DNA of 22,935 nucleotides, from the NCBI GenBank assembly GCA_964632355.1, contig CAZWBW010000040.1:1-22935 (forward strand). Reading direction: 5' to 3'. Origin of the DNA: JALOAP01 sp964632355 (lineage in GTDB: Bacteria > Chloroflexota > Dehalococcoidia > Tepidiformales > Tepidiformaceae). Of this stretch, positions 14,176 to 20,617 are shown in pieces (the first letter of the stretch is position 1; every line of letters starts with the position of its first letter). A program made the translations under genes and the position numbers. The notes below the pieces were generated by a model. The model was not told the origin of the DNA. It saw only the letters and a program-made list of their open reading frames with translations, and ran no database searches.

Positions 14176-15369
14176 TGTGAGGGCTTCGGCGATAGGCGCG
14201 TTGCGTTCGACGAGCGGCACGAGTTTGATCCTGCGTTGGCGCGTGCCCCAGCCCACGACGGCGGTGAGCCGGCCTTCGCGGGAGAACGCGGCGAGGAACT
14301 TCCCCGCGTCCGGTTCGTCATGGAGCACGTGCACGTCGTCGCCGGTTTGCGGGTCGCCGTCGAGTTCGATGCTCACGTCGTACTGGTCGGACCAGATGTA
14401 CGGGACGGAGCTGTGGGGCTTTGCATCACCCGGAGCGGCGAGGATGTTCGCCGCCACGGCCATGCCCTGTTCGACGGCGCTGGTCCAGTGCTCGGCGCGG
14501 ATGTGGCGGCCGTACTGCGGGTTGTACCATCGCGCGACGTCGCCCGCGGCCCAGATGCCCGGGACGTTCGTGGCCAGCGTCGCGTCGCAGAGCACGCCGT
14601 CATCGAGCGCCACGCCCGAACCTTCGAGCCACCCGGTGTTCGGCGCCACGCCGACACCGACGATGACCACGTCGGCGGGCACCGTCGTGCCGTCGGCCAG
14701 CGTCACCGCCTCGACCTGTTCGCTGCCTTCGAAGCCGGTGACGCGCGCATTGAGCCGCAGGTCCACGCCGTGCTCGCGGTGGATGCGCGCGACGGCCGCG
14801 CCGACCGTAGGGCCGAGCACGCGCGCGAGGGGCTGTTCGAGCGCTTCGACGATCGTCACGTCGAGCCCGCGTGCCCGTGCGGCCGCCGCCACCTCGGCGC
14901 CGATAAACCCCGCACCGATGACGCACACCTTTGCGCCCGCTTCGAACGCGCGGCGGATGGCGATGGCGTCGTCCATTGTGCGCAGGGTGTGGATGCCCGC
15001 GAGCGGCGGCGTGTTGGGCAGCGTCCGGGGCGAGGCGCCGGTTGCGATGAGGAGCGTGTCGAAGGTCACGCGCGTCCCGTCGTCGAGTTCGACGGCGCGG
15101 GCGACAGTATCGAGCCGGGCGGCGGGCTTCCCGAGCACCATCTCGACGTCGAGCTCCGCGTACCGGTCCGGGTCGTCGTGGAGGGTGCGTACTGGTTCCC
15201 ACGTGCCCTGCAGGATCTGCTTCGAAAGCGGCGGGCGGTCGTACGGGTAGTGCCTTTCCGCGCCGATGAGCGTGATGCGCCCATCGAACCCGCGGCGGCG
15301 GAGTTCGTTGAGTGCGCGGTGCGCGGCGAGCGACGCACCAACGATGACGATGTGCTGGGGGGCGGCCAT
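14167..15369 (-). CDS. FAD-dependent oxidoreductase, ferredoxin/rubredoxin reductase type
   Basis: A 400-aa flavoprotein with two Rossmann sites. The N-terminal FAD site is IVIVGASLAAHRAL (7-20), RPPLSK (45-50) and LLIATGASPR (106-115). The NAD(P)H site is VCVIGAGFIGAEV (148-160). FAD closure is NVPGIWAAGDVARW. The C-terminal domain (HSSVPYIWSDQYDVSIE and on) is the reductase C-domain of ThcD/CamA/BenD-like ferredoxin reductases, which pass electrons from NAD(P)H to a ferredoxin serving a P450 or dioxygenase. No ferredoxin or oxygenase gene is adjacent, so the partner is unknown. The first glycine motif is GASLAA rather than GxGxxG, a familiar variant in this family. Start ATG 15369 has only a weak AGGAT upstream. 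Confidence 0.9.
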   Translation of the reverse strand: MAAPQHIVIVGASLAAHRALNELRRRGFDGRITLIGAERHYPYDRPPLSKQILQGTWEPVRTLHDDPDRYAELDVEMVLGKPAARLDTVARAVELDDGTRVTFDTLLIATGASPRTLPNTPPLAGIHTLRTMDDAIAIRRAFEAGAKVCVIGAGFIGAEVAAAARARGLDVTIVEALEQPLARVLGPTVGAAVARIHREHGVDLRLNARVTGFEGSEQVEAVTLADGTTVPADVVIVGVGVAPNTGWLEGSGVALDDGVLCDATLATNVPGIWAAGDVARWYNPQYGRHIRAEHWTSAVEQGMAVAANILAAPGDAKPHSSVPYIWSDQYDVSIELDGDPQTGDDVHVLHDEPDAGKFLAAFSREGRLTAVVGWGTRQRRIKLVPLVERNAPIAEALTAH

Positions 15370-15464
15370 CGGCAGATCCTGGTCGACCCCCTTCGGCAGG
15401 GCAAGCGAGCGCGCTGGACGGCGGGCGTAGACTGGCAGAGCGGGCAGCCCGGGGAGTTGTGGCC

Positions 15465-15821
15465 ATGATTAAGGGCCTTGCTGGAACCACTATCTTCTCC
15501 GAAGACCACACCGCCCTCGTCCCGTTCTACCGGGATGTCATCGGGCTCGAGGTGAACGAGGAGTCGCCGGGCGAAACCGTCTTCGGGCCGCCCGGGGGGC
15601 CGTGGCTGCTGGTCGCCTCGCACAGCGAGATCCACGGCCAATCGCAGGAGCCGGCGCGTCACATCCCATCGCTCGAAGTGGATGATGTCGCCGCCGAGCA
15701 CAACCGGTTACGTGCGAAAGGCGTCGACTTCCTCGGCGGGCCCGCGGTCCAGCAGGGCATCGGGTTCGTGACCTTCCGCGACCCGGAAGGGAACCTGGTG
15801 AACCTGTTGCAGTTCCCCTAG
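15465..15821 (+). CDS. VOC family (glyoxalase/bleomycin resistance-like) protein
   Basis: A 118-aa single-domain protein with two beta-alpha-beta-beta-beta modules. The first is GLAGTTIFSEDHTALVPFYR then DVIGLEV; the second is IPSLEVDDVAAEHNRLRAKG then FVTFRDPEGNLVNLLQF. The terminal DPEGN(L)xxL motif is diagnostic. Members include lyases, isomerases, dioxygenases and drug-binding proteins, so the reaction cannot be named. ATG 15465 is chosen, with GGGGAG (15451-15456) 8 nt upstream; GTG 15459 is in frame and possible. TAGACT (15428-15433) is a candidate -10. It is divergent from the flavoprotein gene across 95 bp. Confidence 0.85.
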   Translation: MIKGLAGTTIFSEDHTALVPFYRDVIGLEVNEESPGETVFGPPGGPWLLVASHSEIHGQSQEPARHIPSLEVDDVAAEHNRLRAKGVDFLGGPAVQQGIGFVTFRDPEGNLVNLLQFP

Positions 15822-15847
15822 CCCGGGAGCGTTGGGCCGCGCTGCCG

Positions 15848-15860
15848 TATCGTGGAAGCG
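15848..15860 (+). promoter_or_regulatory. Putative leaderless -10 element of the small membrane protein gene
   Basis: TATCGT (15848-15853) is followed by seven bases and ATG 15861. GGAAG lies inside those seven bases, too near the ATG for a normal Shine-Dalgarno. The preceding VOC stop is only 39 bp upstream. Confidence 0.35.
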
Positions 15861-16250
15861 ATGACGGAGACTGCGGACGCGAGGACGACCGGACCGGCCG
15901 GCACGACGTGGGGGCGCGCCTGGAGCGCCTTCGGCGTGATGGCCGGCGTGGGCGTCGCATCGCTGTTCGCGTTCCCGCCGCTCGTGCTGATGGCGGTGTT
16001 CCTCGCCGGGCCGCCGCTGCTCGGTGTGTTCTTCACGAACCCGCCCCGCGACCGTGCGACGTTCTCGGCGAACGGGGTCGCGGCGGCCGCCGGCGGCGCC
16101 ATCGCCGGGGCGATCTGGGTCACCACACACCCCGGCGACTCGCACCCGATGGCCGTGGTGGTCAGCACGTTCGTGACCTTCCTCGTGATGAGCGTTATCA
16201 CGGGGCTGGTGGTGTGGGGCGTATCGCTTCGCTTCCCGGAAGCCGACTAG
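15861..16250 (+). CDS. Small hypothetical membrane protein
   Basis: A 129-aa protein I do not recognise. After a polar 20-residue start (MTETADARTTGPAG) there are hydrophobic stretches at about 22-58 (FGVMAGVGVASLFAFPPLVL and on, enough for two helices), 70-87 (ANGVAAAAGGAIAGAIWV) and 99-120 (VVVSTFVTFLVMSVITGLVV), so three or four membrane spans. The loop NPPRDRATFSANG is the only charged interior segment. No enzymatic motif is seen. ATG 15861 is preferred over GTG 15852 because the -10-like box overlaps the latter. GC and codon choice look like the neighbours, so it is likely a real gene. It converges on the epimerase gene with 4 bp between stops. Confidence 0.65.
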   Translation: MTETADARTTGPAGTTWGRAWSAFGVMAGVGVASLFAFPPLVLMAVFLAGPPLLGVFFTNPPRDRATFSANGVAAAAGGAIAGAIWVTTHPGDSHPMAVVVSTFVTFLVMSVITGLVVWGVSLRFPEAD

Positions 16251-16254
16251 CCCG

Positions 16255-17183
16255 CTACCCGTGCTGGCGGAACCACTCGACCGTGGTGGCGATTCCCTCT
16301 TCGAAACCGACTNNNNNNNNNNGGCCTGCCAGCCGAGCACGTCCTTCGCGCGCGTGGTATCGAGCCAGAAGTTGCGCACGTCGCCCGGGCGCGGCGGGCC
16401 GTTTCGGGGTTCGACCGTATTGCCGGTGGCCTCGTGGAGCGTCCGGAAGATCTCGTTGACCGAGGTGCCGCGGCCCGTGCCGATGTTCAGCGTCGCGCCG
16501 CTGCCACGGTCGAGGCAGAGCACGTTCGCGCGGGCGATGTCGCCCACGTAGATGTAGTCCTTCCGCTGCTCACCGTCGCCGTCGATGGTGCACTGTTCGC
16601 CCGCGAGCATGCGCCCGGTGAAGATGGCGACCACGCCGGCCTCGCCCAGCGGGTCCTGTCGCGGTCCGAACGCGTTCGAATAGCGGAGGATGGTGTAATC
16701 GAGCCCCGCCGTGCGCGCCGTCAACTCGATGTAGAGCTCGCCGACCAGCTTCGATAGCCCGTAGTTCGAAACGGGTCGTGTCGGGTGCGTTTCCGGCACG
16801 GGGAGCTGGTCCGGTTCGCCGTACACCGTGCCCCCCGACGACGAATAGATCAGCTTTCGCACGCCGTGTTGCACGCAGAGCGCTGCGATACGCGCGGTGC
16901 CGCCGCCGTTCACTTCGAGGTCGAATACGGGGTCGCCGGTGCTGACTTTCACGCTCGCCTGCGCGGCGTGGTGATTCACGACTTCCGGCTTGAACTCGGC
17001 GAAGACGCGCTCGGTCTCGTGCGAGTGGATGTCGATTTCGTAGAGCCTGGCCTCTTTCGACACGTTCGCCCGGCGGCCGGTCGCCAGGTTATCGATGACG
17101 GCGACTTCGTGGCCGGCAGCGAGGTAGGCGTCGACGATGTGGGAGCCGATAAAGCCGGCGCCCCCGGTGACCAGGATGCGCAT
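16255..17183 (-). CDS. NAD-dependent epimerase, UDP-glucose 4-epimerase type (gap inside)
   Basis: An extended short-chain dehydrogenase that interconverts nucleotide sugars. The NAD motif TGGAGFIG is at 6-13, acidic D31 follows strand 2, NHHAAQASV is at 70-78, the catalytic serine region is SSSGGTVYGE (114-123), and Y141xxxK145 is the active pair. LRYSNAFGPRQ (166-176) and the KDYIYVGDIA block are GalE/RfbB-like. The first 287 residues end at GWQA, 10 N follow, then VGFEEGIATTVEWFRQHG and TAG (16257-16255) resume in another frame. The true gap length must therefore be 2 modulo 3, not 10. The whole protein would be about 309 aa, normal for the family. Start ATG 17183 has GAGGAGG four bases upstream. 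galE is likely, but the substrate could differ. Confidence 0.9.
16313..16322. other. Assembly gap (10 N) inside the epimerase gene
   Basis: Ten N bases break the reading frame; the coding sequence on both sides is clearly one gene. The number of N is nominal. Confidence 0.98.
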
Positions 17184-17216
17184 GGAACCTCCTCGAGGCG
17201 GCGGGGCGTGCCGCAC

Positions 17217-17247
17217 GGGCCCGCATCCCGGGCCCGATCCGAGGATC
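17217..17247. promoter_or_regulatory. Two adjacent hairpins in the epimerase leader
   Basis: GGGCCCG (17217-17223) and CGGGCCC (17229-17235) are perfect arms around CATCC. Directly beside them GATCC (17236-17240) and GGATC (17243-17247) flank GA. Both would lie in the 5' untranslated region of the minus-strand epimerase mRNA if the upstream promoter is used. The role is unknown. Confidence 0.4.
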
Positions 17248-17260
17248 GACGCATCACATC

Positions 17261-17288
17261 TTTGTAGCAATACCGAGAACTATCACAA
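17261..17288 (-). promoter_or_regulatory. Candidate promoter of the epimerase gene
   Basis: In the AT-rich centre of the 149-bp divergent region, the minus strand reads TTGTGA (17288-17283), a 16-bp spacer and TACAAA (17266-17261), preceded by TGC as in an extended -10. Moderate match only. Confidence 0.35.
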
Positions 17289-17319
17289 CTTCTGTCACAT
17301 CCCCTCCCATCTCCGTGGC

Positions 17320-17332
17320 TAGGCTGGAGGCC
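17320..17332 (+). promoter_or_regulatory. Putative leaderless -10 element of the NDH-2 gene
   Basis: TAGGCT (17320-17325) is followed by seven bases (GGAGGCC) and ATG 17333. The GGAGG in that spacer is only 2 nt from the ATG, too close for a standard ribosome-binding site, so either the mRNA is leaderless or translation starts further in. Confidence 0.35.
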
Positions 17333-18718
17333 ATGAACGCCGTTGCCAGTCATGCGCGCGTTGTCATCGTCGGCGCCGGGTTCGGCGGTCTCGCGTGCGC
17401 CCGGAAGCTCGCGGGCAAGCCTGTCGATGTGCTCATCCTCGATGCGAACAACTACCACCTGTTCACGCCCCTGCTGTACCAGGTTGCGAGTTCGCTGCTG
17501 AACCCAAGCGACATCGCGCGGCCGGTGCGCTCGATCTTCGGCGGGAAGCCGAACGTCCATTTCCGGCAGGCGCTCGTTACCGGCTTCGACTTCGAGAAGA
17601 AGACGGTGTTCACAGCCGAAGGCGCCGAAATCCCGTACGACTACCTCGTCATCGCTGCCGGGAGCACGACGAACTTCTTCGGTATCGAAGGCGTCGAAGC
17701 ACGCGCGCTTGGGCTGAAGGACCTGGGCGAGGCGCTCGAACTTCGGAACCACATCCTCCGCTGCCTCGAAGTCGCGTCGCTGAAAGGGTTCCGGGAAGCG
17801 GAGCCATGGCTCACGTTTGTGGTGGTCGGCGGCGGGCCCACGGGTGTCGAGTACGCAGGTGCGCTTTCGGAACTCATCCGCGGGGTGCTCCCGGAGGAAT
17901 ACCCGGAGCTCGCCACCCAGCCCATCCGCGTGGTGCTCGTCGAAGCGATGGACCAGGTGCTCCCCCAGTTCCCCCGGGAGCTCGGCGAGGAAGCGCGCCG
18001 CGAGCTCGAACGCCGCGACATCAATGTGCTCACCGGCGTCAGGGTCGAAGCCGTTACGCCCGACACCGTTCGCCTCTCCGACGGCAGCACCATCGAGACC
18101 CATACGCTCGTCTGGGCGGCGGGCGTCCGGCCGGGCTACCTCGCGGACGCCATCGACGTGCAGCGCAGCCGCACCGGCCGCATCGAGGTCGACCGCTACC
18201 TGCGCGTTCGCGGCACCGACGACGTGTTCGCGATCGGTGACATCGCGTCGGTGGTACAGGACGGCGAGGAAGTCCCGATGCTCTCGGCGCCCGCCATCCA
18301 GGAGGGCCGCAAGGTAGCGGAGAACATTCTCCGTAAGCTCGAGCGGAAGCCGCTCAAGCCGTTCAAGTACCGCGACCGGGGTTCAATGGCGGCGATCGGC
18401 CGAAATGCTGCGGTCGCGGCACTCGGCCCCTTCCGGCTCAAGGGGTTCATCGGCTGGGTGACGTGGCTGGTGGTCCACCTCTACTTCCTTATCGGCTTCC
18501 GAAACCGCATCGCTGTGCTGCTGAGCTGGGCGTGGAACTACTTCCGCGCCGACCGGCCGGTGCGCATCATCACGCGCGCCCGCGACCGCGGGGCCGCTCC
18601 TGCCAGCGGCCGTCCGCTCGTCGGCCACAGCTGGACGTTTGGCGAACCGGTGCGGTCCCGGGCGGCGAGCGCCGCCAGCGACGCGGACGGTGGTCGCACA
18701 GGCGACGCGGAAGGCTGA
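17333..18718 (+). CDS. NAD(P)/FAD-dependent oxidoreductase, type II NADH dehydrogenase-like
   Basis: A 461-aa protein of the NDH-2 class, which oxidises NADH and reduces quinone at the membrane face without pumping protons. The FAD motif VVIVGAGFGGLACARKL spans 10-26, YHLFTPLLYQVAS (41-53) is the NDH-2 hallmark, the NADH motif VVVGGGPTGVEYAG is at 163-176, and VFAIGDIA (298-305) closes the FAD site. In place of the quinone-site AQxAxQ the sequence has APAIQEG (319-325). Residues 370-405 (GFIGWVTWLVVHLYFLIGFR and on) form the Trp-rich membrane-anchoring helices. About 45 C-terminal residues are a polar, probably disordered tail. ATG 17333 is preferred to GTG 17315. It could also be a related sulfide or carotenoid-type flavoprotein, but YHLF favours NDH-2. 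Confidence 0.9.
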   Translation: MNAVASHARVVIVGAGFGGLACARKLAGKPVDVLILDANNYHLFTPLLYQVASSLLNPSDIARPVRSIFGGKPNVHFRQALVTGFDFEKKTVFTAEGAEIPYDYLVIAAGSTTNFFGIEGVEARALGLKDLGEALELRNHILRCLEVASLKGFREAEPWLTFVVVGGGPTGVEYAGALSELIRGVLPEEYPELATQPIRVVLVEAMDQVLPQFPRELGEEARRELERRDINVLTGVRVEAVTPDTVRLSDGSTIETHTLVWAAGVRPGYLADAIDVQRSRTGRIEVDRYLRVRGTDDVFAIGDIASVVQDGEEVPMLSAPAIQEGRKVAENILRKLERKPLKPFKYRDRGSMAAIGRNAAVAALGPFRLKGFIGWVTWLVVHLYFLIGFRNRIAVLLSWAWNYFRADRPVRIITRARDRGAAPASGRPLVGHSWTFGEPVRSRAASAASDADGGRTGDAEG

Positions 18719-18728
18719 GTGTCCAGCC

Positions 18729-18986
18729 TCAGTACTGTGAACTGTCCTGTGGCACCGGGCAGGCGTTCGAAACCGTCACGGTCATCACGGTGGCGCCGCC
18801 TTCCGCGGCTGCTTCGAACGCGGCGCGTAACGTGGCGAAGACCTGCTCGGCGGGCCCCATGATTTCCGTCTGCATCGGGCGAACTTCGTGCTGGAGCCCC
18901 GACTCTCGGATGGCGGCGATCGCACGGTCGACGCCGGGGTTCACCTCCTGGCCGAGCGGGTAGATGGCAACGGTTGCCTGGATCAT
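18729..18986 (-). CDS. Thiamine-binding family protein (MTH1187/YkoF-like)
   Basis: The 85-aa protein reads MIQATVAIYPLGQEVNPGVD, then AIAAIRESGLQHEVRPMQTE, IMGPAEQVFATLRAAFEAAA and GATVMTVTVSNACP. This matches the ferredoxin-like fold of the small MTH1187/YqgV/YkoF thiamine-binding family (old DUF77), in which some members bind thiamine or its precursor; a transport or salvage role is inferred in the literature. The start ATG 18986 overlaps the methyltransferase stop by 4 nt (ATGA), with GGAGGAAG five bases upstream. It is last in the three-gene operon and converges on the NDH-2 gene with a 10-bp gap. Confidence 0.83.
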   Translation of the reverse strand: MIQATVAIYPLGQEVNPGVDRAIAAIRESGLQHEVRPMQTEIMGPAEQVFATLRAAFEAAAEGGATVMTVTVSNACPVPQDSSQY

Positions 18987-19666
18987 CCGGGCTTCCTCCA
19001 GAGCATGACCTCGAGCGCGGGCGGGTGCCCGGCGCGCTTCCCCGCCTCTTCGGCCTCTTCGAACGGTGGTTGGGCGTTCGGCCCAAGGTGCGCCGCGCGG
19101 GCAGTCTGTGCAGGCTCCATGCGGGCGATTTCGGCGACCTGTTCGGGCGTGAAGAAGCGAGCGGAGCGCCACGGCTCCTCGCCAGCGTCGGCCAGCGAAC
19201 GGTAGAGCGCGGCCCACGCGCTGTGCGCATGGAGCAGCCCAATGGCCAGCCAGCCACCGGCCCGGGTGGCGCGAAGCGCTTCGTGGATTACCGCCGTCGG
19301 GTCGTGCACGAACTCCAGCGTCGCGAACACCAGCACGCCATCGAGGCTCGCGTCGCGGATTGGGAGACGCTCGCCGACCCCGAGACACCATTCGATTCCG
19401 TTCGGGTGCTCGCGGCCCGCGCCGAGCATCGCCCGCGACGGTTCGATCCCGAGCATGCGGTAGCCGCGCCCGGCGAGGTACCGGGACACGTGGCCGGTGC
19501 CCGCGCCAATTTCGGCGACCCGGCCGCCGCCGGGCGGGGGCAACAGCGCGTCGAGGGCCGCGAGCTCCATCCGATCCACGAACCCACCGAGCGGCGTGGA
19601 GAACCACTCCTCGTACGATCTCGCGACGGGCGCGAAGGGGTCGCGGGGTGCCGCCGTGCCGGTCAT
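18983..19666 (-). CDS. Class I SAM-dependent methyltransferase
   Basis: A 227-aa UbiE/Methyltransf_11-type enzyme. Motif I is AEIGAGTGH (51-59), post-I acidic E75 sits in LGIEPSRAML, motif II-like LPIRDASLDGVLVF covers 101-114, and motif III is near LRATRAGGWLAIGL (131-144). The N-terminal YEEWFSTPLGGFVDRMEL is the usual substrate-lid region. The acceptor is unknown. The start ATG 19666 overlaps the sulfurtransferase stop by 4 nt (ATGA), and the stop overlaps the start of the thiamine-binding gene in the same way, so all three are translationally coupled. The longer open frame to 19807 is antisense-like sequence inside the sulfurtransferase gene. Confidence 0.9.
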   Translation of the reverse strand: MTGTAAPRDPFAPVARSYEEWFSTPLGGFVDRMELAALDALLPPPGGGRVAEIGAGTGHVSRYLAGRGYRMLGIEPSRAMLGAGREHPNGIEWCLGVGERLPIRDASLDGVLVFATLEFVHDPTAVIHEALRATRAGGWLAIGLLHAHSAWAALYRSLADAGEEPWRSARFFTPEQVAEIARMEPAQTARAAHLGPNAQPPFEEAEEAGKRAGHPPALEVMLWRKPG

Positions 19667-20553
19667 TGCGAAGCCGGACCGGTTTCCATCGGGAGGTCGG
19701 GGTCGGCGGCCCATTCCGAGAGCGACCCGTCGTATACCGCCACGTTCTCCTTGCCGAGGAGCGTGAGGATGAACGCGTCGCTCGTGGCGGCGATGCCCCC
19801 GCCGCAATACGTGATCACCTTGCCCGCCGACTCCGCTCCCACCTCAGCGAAGCGGCGGCGGAGCTCCTCGGCGGGCAGGTAAGCACCCGTCTTCGGGTCG
19901 ATGGCGTGCGTCGCCGGGACGTTCACGCTGCCGGCAATGCGCCCGGGCCGCGCGTAGCCGCCGCTTACCTCGCCGGTGTGCTGTTCCGGCGTGAGCGCGT
20001 TGATGATGCAGGTGTCGCCACGCCGAATCGCTTCGAGCACTTCGTTCTTGTCGGCGAACATCTCGGGGCGGGGCCGCGGAACAAAGTTCCCGGGCGGGTA
20101 CGAGGGGATTTCGGTGGTCGTCGGCCGGCCCTCGGCGGTCCACTTCTTCCATCCACCATCGAGCACGGCGGCGTTGTCGAAGCCGAACGCGCGCAGGAGC
20201 CACCAGGCGCGCGTCGCCCACATGGTCATGTTCGCGTCGTAGCACACCACGCGTGTCCCTTCGCCGACGCCGAGCCGCGACATCGCTTCGGCGAACCGTT
20301 CGGCGCTCGGTGCCATGAACCGCAGCGATGCGTTCGGGTCGGACAGGTCGTCGATGAGGTCAGCGAACTGCGCGCCGGGGATGTGCCCCTGTTCGTAGTT
20401 GGCGCGGCCACTTTCGATGACGAGCCGCTGTTTGCCGTCGTTGTTCTCTATCCGCAGGAAGACGGTGCAGTCGAGGATGCGCAGGTTGGGGTCCCCAAGC
20501 TGTGCCGCCAGTTCCTCGGTGGAGACGAGGTATTCCGGATGCGCGAAGGTCAT
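19663..20553 (-). CDS. Sulfurtransferase, tandem rhodanese (SseA/TST type)
   Basis: The 296-aa protein has two rhodanese domains. The N-terminal, structural domain (about 8-140) has HIPGAQFADLIDDLSDP and VVCYDANMTMWATRAWW, with C104 in a non-catalytic loop. The C-terminal, catalytic domain (about 165-290) has ARPGRIAGSVNVP and the active loop YCGGGIAATSDA with nucleophile C250. The CGGG loop is nearer 3-mercaptopyruvate sulfurtransferases (CGxG) than thiosulfate ones (CRxG), but specificity is not certain. Start ATG 20553 has GGGAGGTGG just upstream. It leads the operon with the methyltransferase and thiamine-binding protein and is divergent from the CoA-transferase across 64 bp. Confidence 0.92.
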   Translation of the reverse strand: MTFAHPEYLVSTEELAAQLGDPNLRILDCTVFLRIENNDGKQRLVIESGRANYEQGHIPGAQFADLIDDLSDPNASLRFMAPSAERFAEAMSRLGVGEGTRVVCYDANMTMWATRAWWLLRAFGFDNAAVLDGGWKKWTAEGRPTTTEIPSYPPGNFVPRPRPEMFADKNEVLEAIRRGDTCIINALTPEQHTGEVSGGYARPGRIAGSVNVPATHAIDPKTGAYLPAEELRRRFAEVGAESAGKVITYCGGGIAATSDAFILTLLGKENVAVYDGSLSEWAADPDLPMETGPASQ

Positions 20554-20601
20554 ACTGCCACCTCCCGTTTTCGGGGGGAGCGTAGCATGCGCCGGGATGC
20601 G

Positions 20602-20617
20602 TATACTTCGCGCCACC
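20602..20617 (+). promoter_or_regulatory. Putative -10 element of the CoA-transferase gene
   Basis: TATACT (20602-20607) lies 10 nt before ATG 20618, so initiation would leave a 3-4 nt leader. No Shine-Dalgarno is visible in the remaining bases. Six bases after the box (TCGCGC) match those at leuB. Confidence 0.4.

Noticed and set aside
12407..15468. Long plus-strand open frames across purH and the flavoprotein gene
   Set aside because: Low-complexity Arg/Ala/Val-rich shadows of two certain minus-strand genes.
15708..17270. 520-aa single protein including the epimerase and beyond
   Set aside because: It is continuous only because the 10-N gap shifts the frame; past the gap the true epimerase C-terminus ends at 16255.
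20554..20617. TPP riboswitch before the sulfurtransferase/thiamine-binding operon
   Set aside because: The divergent gap is only 64 bp and contains no CTGAGA or thi-box sequence.
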